In this document: in pieces, positions 59,557-64,000 of the stretch
Position numbering within the stretch: the first letter of the stretch is position 1
Layout: every line of letters begins with the position of its first letter
From: Sphaerolaimus hirsutus
Lineage: Eukaryota; Nematoda; Chromadorea; Monhysterida; Sphaerolaimidae
Reading direction: 5' to 3'
Length of the DNA: 64,000 nucleotides
NCBI GenBank assembly: GCA_964036195.1
Contig: OZ038457.1
Coordinates: 23,153,147-23,217,146 of the forward strand
Position numbers and translations under genes: made by a program
Notes under the pieces: model-generated
What the model saw: the letters and a program-made list of their open reading frames with translations, nothing else
Databases searched by the model: none
What the model was told of the DNA's origin: nothing

Positions 59557-62500
59557 GTAGTTATATTATTTTCCCACACCTTATTTGCTGTAATGTCTAA
59601 AGGGTTCACAAAAACCCGGAGTAATGTATTTAAACAAAAACGGCCTTTAAGTATTTGTCATGAATTTTCACCGGCTACTTTTTACTCAACCAAATTCCAC
59701 TATGGCAAACTGCCAAGTTTTACCGATCTCACACCTACTCGTTGGATGAGCGACAAAGTAAGGCAACGGAAAAGCAACTACCGATTGAATTCGCAACGCA
59801 CAATGGTGAATTCACCGAAGTGAATATCACAGGTGTACGCTACGTCAATTAAGTTAGCTTTTTAGCGAATGGCGTTTTTATCAACGCACCAGCAATTAGT
59901 TAAATGTCTAATTTACACCAAGGGGTCCGAAGTTTTTAGAAGAGATTTTATTTTAGGCGATTTTTAGACTCAGAATTCACACATTTAGATAGAACACAGG
60001 GAACACACTGAGAGCGAGTTTCTAACCAGCGGCACAAAACCTTCGAAAAAACTCCAAGAAAATGAAACCGAAGCAATTTCGACTGAATCGACCCCTACTC
60101 TAAATTACGGTACGCTTTTATACGCAACAACATAAGCCAAGTCCAGACAACACTTCCACATACCACGAGAAGCATGCTTACAAACGACTTTACAGACACA
60201 CGGAATTTTAAAACGGGCATACCTAAAATTATTCACGGCGTCAGTTTACAGGATACGTCGATCAACTACACAAAAACACAAAGAATTCACGCGCCAAAAA
60301 TCGGGTTGGGAACAAGAGCGGGGATAAAAATAGAAAATGAGAAAATGAACGAATGCGACAAGAATAAAAAAAACAGGAAAAACACACGAGATACTGTAAA
60401 AACCTGTTTTAGCGCGAAAAAAATGGCGGGCAATTCAAATTTTACTCAGCGAACTCTACCGAAATCCCAAAACCACCTCCACGAACGGGGAAACACACAG
60501 CAATTAGCGAAACAAATAAACACGCGAACAATAATCCCATCAGCAAAAAGAGCGTATAATAAATGAAAATGACGTTGATATCCAAAGCGTAAGAAGCACA
60601 CGTATTATTAATGCACAACGAAAAAATGTCGTAAGTGGGATAATCCATGATAAGATTAGGATACCGGTAAGGCGAATGAAACTAACTTTCACACTGACTG
60701 TCAAGGAAAAAATGAATTACGGTACCTTTTTAAAGACTCTTAGCGGAAATTCTATCAGAGTGATTAAATAAATATGCACTCAAATCAGATCACCTTTACA
60801 CTTATCAAAATATTCGGGGAAAAAACAGGAAAAACAAGCGGCTTATTATTTCATCTCTTTGTATAATAAAGATCAACCACGAAATTTGCATAAATTCCTA
60901 AATATCCAAATGTCAAGTTATCAGTTTTCTAGGGGAAAGGGAAATACTAAAAAATCAATCTAGGATTAGGTAGATAAAAAATAGCGAAGTTGCAAACGTA
61001 AAATCAAATAAAAATTAGCATACTCGAGTTTTACCTATTCCCTACCAAACCTAAAGTTAAAATGAATATGAAGTCGGTATAACGCTTAACAGAAATACGA
61101 ACGCAAATGATTGGCAACTTGAAAGTTTATAAATTTCAGTCTTTGTAGCTTAAATGCATGTTTGGATTGCATGACTTTTTGAAGTTTAAAACTAATAAAC
61201 AACAAACTCAAGTGAATCCACTGCCACATGCCGAAACGCAACAGCCATTAACTACCGAAGGCACTTATCACGAAAATGACCACTCTCGCTGCTACACCAC
61301 TCATTCTGCTACCAGAATATTAATTAGTTAGCCACGGCTTTTTGATCCCATACGCACTGTGCAAAAACCACACCCCGAAAATACCGAACTGCTCAACTCA
61401 CTCAAAAATAGGTACACTTGTCACTGTATGGGTGCTTGTTTCGATGATATCGGCGGACCGGGCTGTTCTCACAACAAGCCAAGGGAGTAGGCATTTAGAC
61501 ATGCGATCATGCCTGTCGAGTTAGACTCGATTCTTTTAATTACCTCTCATTTTCAACACCAATCATCATCGCACCTCTATAATCAGTGTACCTTTGTAAA
61601 ATCGCTTGTAAATTAACTTTTGTTTCCAAATCCGGAAATGCAGGAATGCACAGTACATACTAGATCAATAGCCGCGACCCTCACGTAAAAAATGCAACGA
61701 AAGTCAGTCAAAGTTCAACCTATGTGCCCTCAGCTATCACTGACCATTCACGCACTACGACACGTAACTGCAGCGTCACTCTTTTTTACTTAGAGAAAAT
61801 AACTGAAACTTTGTTATGCAATCCAAACCGCTAGTAAAAATTACTTTTTTAAACTAAACTGTCACAATTAAAATTGTTGCCAATTCACTTGTCTCACTTT
61901 CTAAAAAAAAAAAACTACCTAATTAAAAAATCTAAACAAATAAAAACAACTATTTACATCACAGCGTCAACTTTGTGTCAGATCCCCAATACCTCCAATC
62001 CTTTCCTTGGCCAGAAAAAACACACATAACACAATGGGGCACCGGAAAAACGGAAATGCACGTTGGCACGTTGCCAACGTAGCGCAGCGACGTAGCCGAA
62101 AACGTCAACGCCACGTTCGCCCACCGAATCGCCCAAAACCATCGTCGAAGTAGAACTGAAATGTTTAAATTATTGTAAGCTCGGAAGTGTAAACAACCCT
62201 CTACATAAATTCATTAAGTGAACTATATATACATTTATACTTAAAATTTTTGAAATTTTACAATTTTTGGACACCCACTTTTGCTCACAAACTCCACCAG
62301 CCATACATTTTACCTCCCGGCTAAAATCGAAGCACAGCAAAACTATTAAAGAAACGAATTGAACTAAATTCCCGTTTTTTGAGAACTATTTTAAACCAAT
62401 TTTAAATTTGTTGACAACCATTACGTATGTCTCCACACTTTATTGAGAACACAAAAAAAAACTTTTGAACCGGTAAAACTCAATGAAAAGTCAATTTCCA

Positions 62501-62597
62501 ACTCAACAAAAGCTCAATTCTACTGGTAAAACGTTCGCTCTAACAAAAACAACTAAAAAACAAAAACAAACAAAATTCCTGTACACCTAAATTACCA
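59557..62597. other. 3 kb AT-rich block free of the repeat families
   Basis: None of the repeat families seen elsewhere occurs here. Longest frames are 59599-59823 (from Met MSKGFTKTRSNVF) and 60174-60566 on the plus strand, both A-rich and without recognisable motifs. It directly follows the helicase stop on the minus strand, so it may be a long T-rich 3' UTR, but I cannot show that. Confidence 0.4.
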
Positions 62598-64000
62598 TTA
62601 CTCCGCTTCCATTTCCTCCTCTGGCTCCAAACCTGCCAAAGTTGGAGTCACTGGCGGGGGCGGACTCTGTTCCTCTTGCGGTGGCGGTGACGCGCCAACT
62701 ACAACAACCTGAACAGGTTGCTGCAGCTGCTGCTGTGCGGCCACTTCCTCAGGCTGCTCTTGCTCATCTTCCTGCATGGGCTCAGCAGACTCATTGGCCT
62801 CCTCCTGGATGGCGTCCATTTGTCTTAGCATCTGCCGGTCTGGGCTCATGGACTGTTGCTGTCGCTCAGCGTCCAACTCGGTGTTCAACTCGCCCGCCAT
62901 TTGAATTAACTCATCCAATTTTTCTCCAATAATTGCATTATTGGCCTCTTCAGTATCTGGCTCTGGTTCTTGCTCTTGCCGTTGACCTTCCATTGCCGGT
63001 TCCTGCTGTTGAGCATCTTGTTCACTTTGCTCCTGTTCCACCTCCATCACTTCCTCCTCCTGGTGCGTTTTCTGTTTGTGTGCCGGTACGGGCGGCGCGT
63101 GTTCTGACTCCGAGGCCGAATCGGTCTCACTCGATCCCGATTTTGACGAACCCGACGACGAACTAGAGGAAGAGGAAGAACTCGACGAGGGAGAGCGACG
63201 ACGACCGCGATACCGACGCCGAGACCGAGAACAACTCGCTTTTTCATCCGCGCGCGGCTGAACTTTCTCCGACGACTCCTCCTCCTGCTCTTCGGGCGGC
63301 AACATTTGCACGTCTGGTGAATCGGGAGCGGGAACGACATCGGCGTCTGGCTGAGGGGACACTCGCTGTTCGCTCACATCCACCTCCTGAACCTCTTCCG
63401 GCGGCGGCGGAACCTCATTTTCTTCTTCTTCTTCTTGCACGGGCGGAGCGGGTTCTGGCAGATCGACCGGGGCACTTCTCCAGTGGCCCAGAAACCTAGC
63501 CAACGGGTCACTTTCCCACAAATGTCGCTCGTGGTACGCAAAAACGTGTCCCTTCCCTAATTCCACCGCCACAAAGCGCCAGAAAAATTCAGAATGCAGC
63601 ACGGTAGCGGCGTTCATGATCACGACTCTGGCCGTTTTGGCGCGAGACGTGGCCACGTTGCACCGCTCCGGCATCGCCAAAAAGCCAATTCTGTCCATCA
63701 CATCGCGCTCGCGCTGCGACGGGTGTCCAGTAGCGTCCACGCGCGGCGCGCTGCCCCTCACACATGACACAATCACTACGTGCGCTTCACGAGCTTGCGC
63801 TCGATCGGCAGTGATGACTTTTTTCCGCCAAAACGCTGGGGTCACCAAATAATCGGGGAACCCCTCACCCCCTAACAACTGCGCCCAGCTCAATCGCACC
63901 AATTCGTCAATCACTCTTCTCTCCTGCGCGGAATAGAAACACACAATCAGCAGCGAATCGGCGCTTTCTAAATCACTCCACGGAACGACATTCTCGCCCT
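62598..64000 (-). CDS. UPF1-like superfamily 1 helicase, C-terminal part
   Basis: Open from the window edge to TAA at 62598 without introns; about 467 codons visible, 5' end outside. RecA-like domain 2 motifs in order: motif IV region SLLIVCFYSAQERRVIDEL; motif V region VITADRAQAREAHVVIVSCV, where the usual Q-G is Q-A; motif VI MPERCNVATSRAKTARVVIM with the catalytic-type R. So it belongs to the UPF1/NFX1/SMG-like SF1B group acting on RNA or DNA. After about 180 residues comes a long disordered tail: Pro/Glu stretches, a basic S-R-S-R-R-R-Y-R-G-R-R-R cluster, twelve serines in a row, then Glu/Gln-rich sequence. The frame has no ATG at its apparent left limit; it simply continues upstream. Confidence 0.85.
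   Translation of the reverse strand, partial: GENVVPWSDLESADSLLIVCFYSAQERRVIDELVRLSWAQLLGGEGFPDYLVTPAFWRKKVITADRAQAREAHVVIVSCVRGSAPRVDATGHPSQRERDVMDRIGFLAMPERCNVATSRAKTARVVIMNAATVLHSEFFWRFVAVELGKGHVFAYHERHLWESDPLARFLGHWRSAPVDLPEPAPPVQEEEEENEVPPPPEEVQEVDVSEQRVSPQPDADVVPAPDSPDVQMLPPEEQEEESSEKVQPRADEKASCSRSRRRYRGRRRSPSSSSSSSSSSSSGSSKSGSSETDSASESEHAPPVPAHKQKTHQEEEVMEVEQEQSEQDAQQQEPAMEGQRQEQEPEPDTEEANNAIIGEKLDELIQMAGELNTELDAERQQQSMSPDRQMLRQMDAIQEEANESAEPMQEDEQEQPEEVAAQQQLQQPVQVVVVGASPPPQEEQSPPPPVTPTLAGLEPEEEMEAE

Noticed and set aside
63944..63944. Translation start of the helicase at this position
   Set aside because: The codon is GTG and the frame continues open to the window edge in helicase-like sequence (SLESADSLLIV-type motif IV lead-in), so the gene starts outside.

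Overview
This is a gene-plus-repeat window from an invertebrate animal. The evidence is split genes with GT/AG introns, a class XVIII myosin (an animal family), an SLC46-type transporter, GC-rich exons in AT-rich introns, and dense nested DNA transposons. I cannot name the phylum. No prokaryotic gene, operon or CRISPR array is present.

Layout. (1) 130-37491, plus strand: the 3' part of a Myo18 gene in 24 well-supported exons plus one likely last exon. It codes for the second half of the motor, the IQ/neck and the coiled-coil tail; splicing the exons gives one open frame of 1338 codons plus stop, and the 5' end lies outside the window. (2) 16510-18727, minus strand: a six-exon seven-transmembrane receptor-like gene nested in the 15.3 kb Myo18 intron 15754-31100. 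(3) 37677-38000, plus strand: two hydrophobic coding segments of an unidentified membrane protein. (4) 44280-54368, plus strand: a complete 14-segment SLC46/PCFT-type major-facilitator transporter of about 548 aa. (5) 62598-64000, minus strand: the C-terminal part of a UPF1-like superfamily 1 helicase with a long Ser/Glu-rich tail, open to the window edge.

Between and inside genes lies a nested repeat landscape. hAT-type elements carry exact 8-bp target duplications and arms made of degenerate hexamer repeats. Miniature elements with 2-bp TA duplications begin CCGTATT. Other families include GTTGAC and GTGAAAACT palindromes and paired 640-bp and 780-bp elements. A degenerate BEL/Pao fragment and a tRNA-like sequence are also present.

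The most interesting system is a set of short foldback elements (families A and B) that behave as ready-made introns (introners). Their termini read GTGCCAGT..., they duplicate a 3-bp CNG target (usually CTG or CAG), and several copies sit exactly between codons. When the target is CAG, the duplication itself supplies CAG|GT at the donor and CAG| at the acceptor. A paralogous empty site inside the window confirms the 3-bp duplication. Clean coding cases are two introns of the receptor gene and one of the transporter. In the transporter a second, unrelated 733-bp inverted-repeat element flanked by 7-bp repeats must also be removed at its target duplication to keep the frame, although no GT-AG pair there preserves the frame. 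This suggests ongoing intron birth from several transposon families, perhaps with non-canonical splicing.
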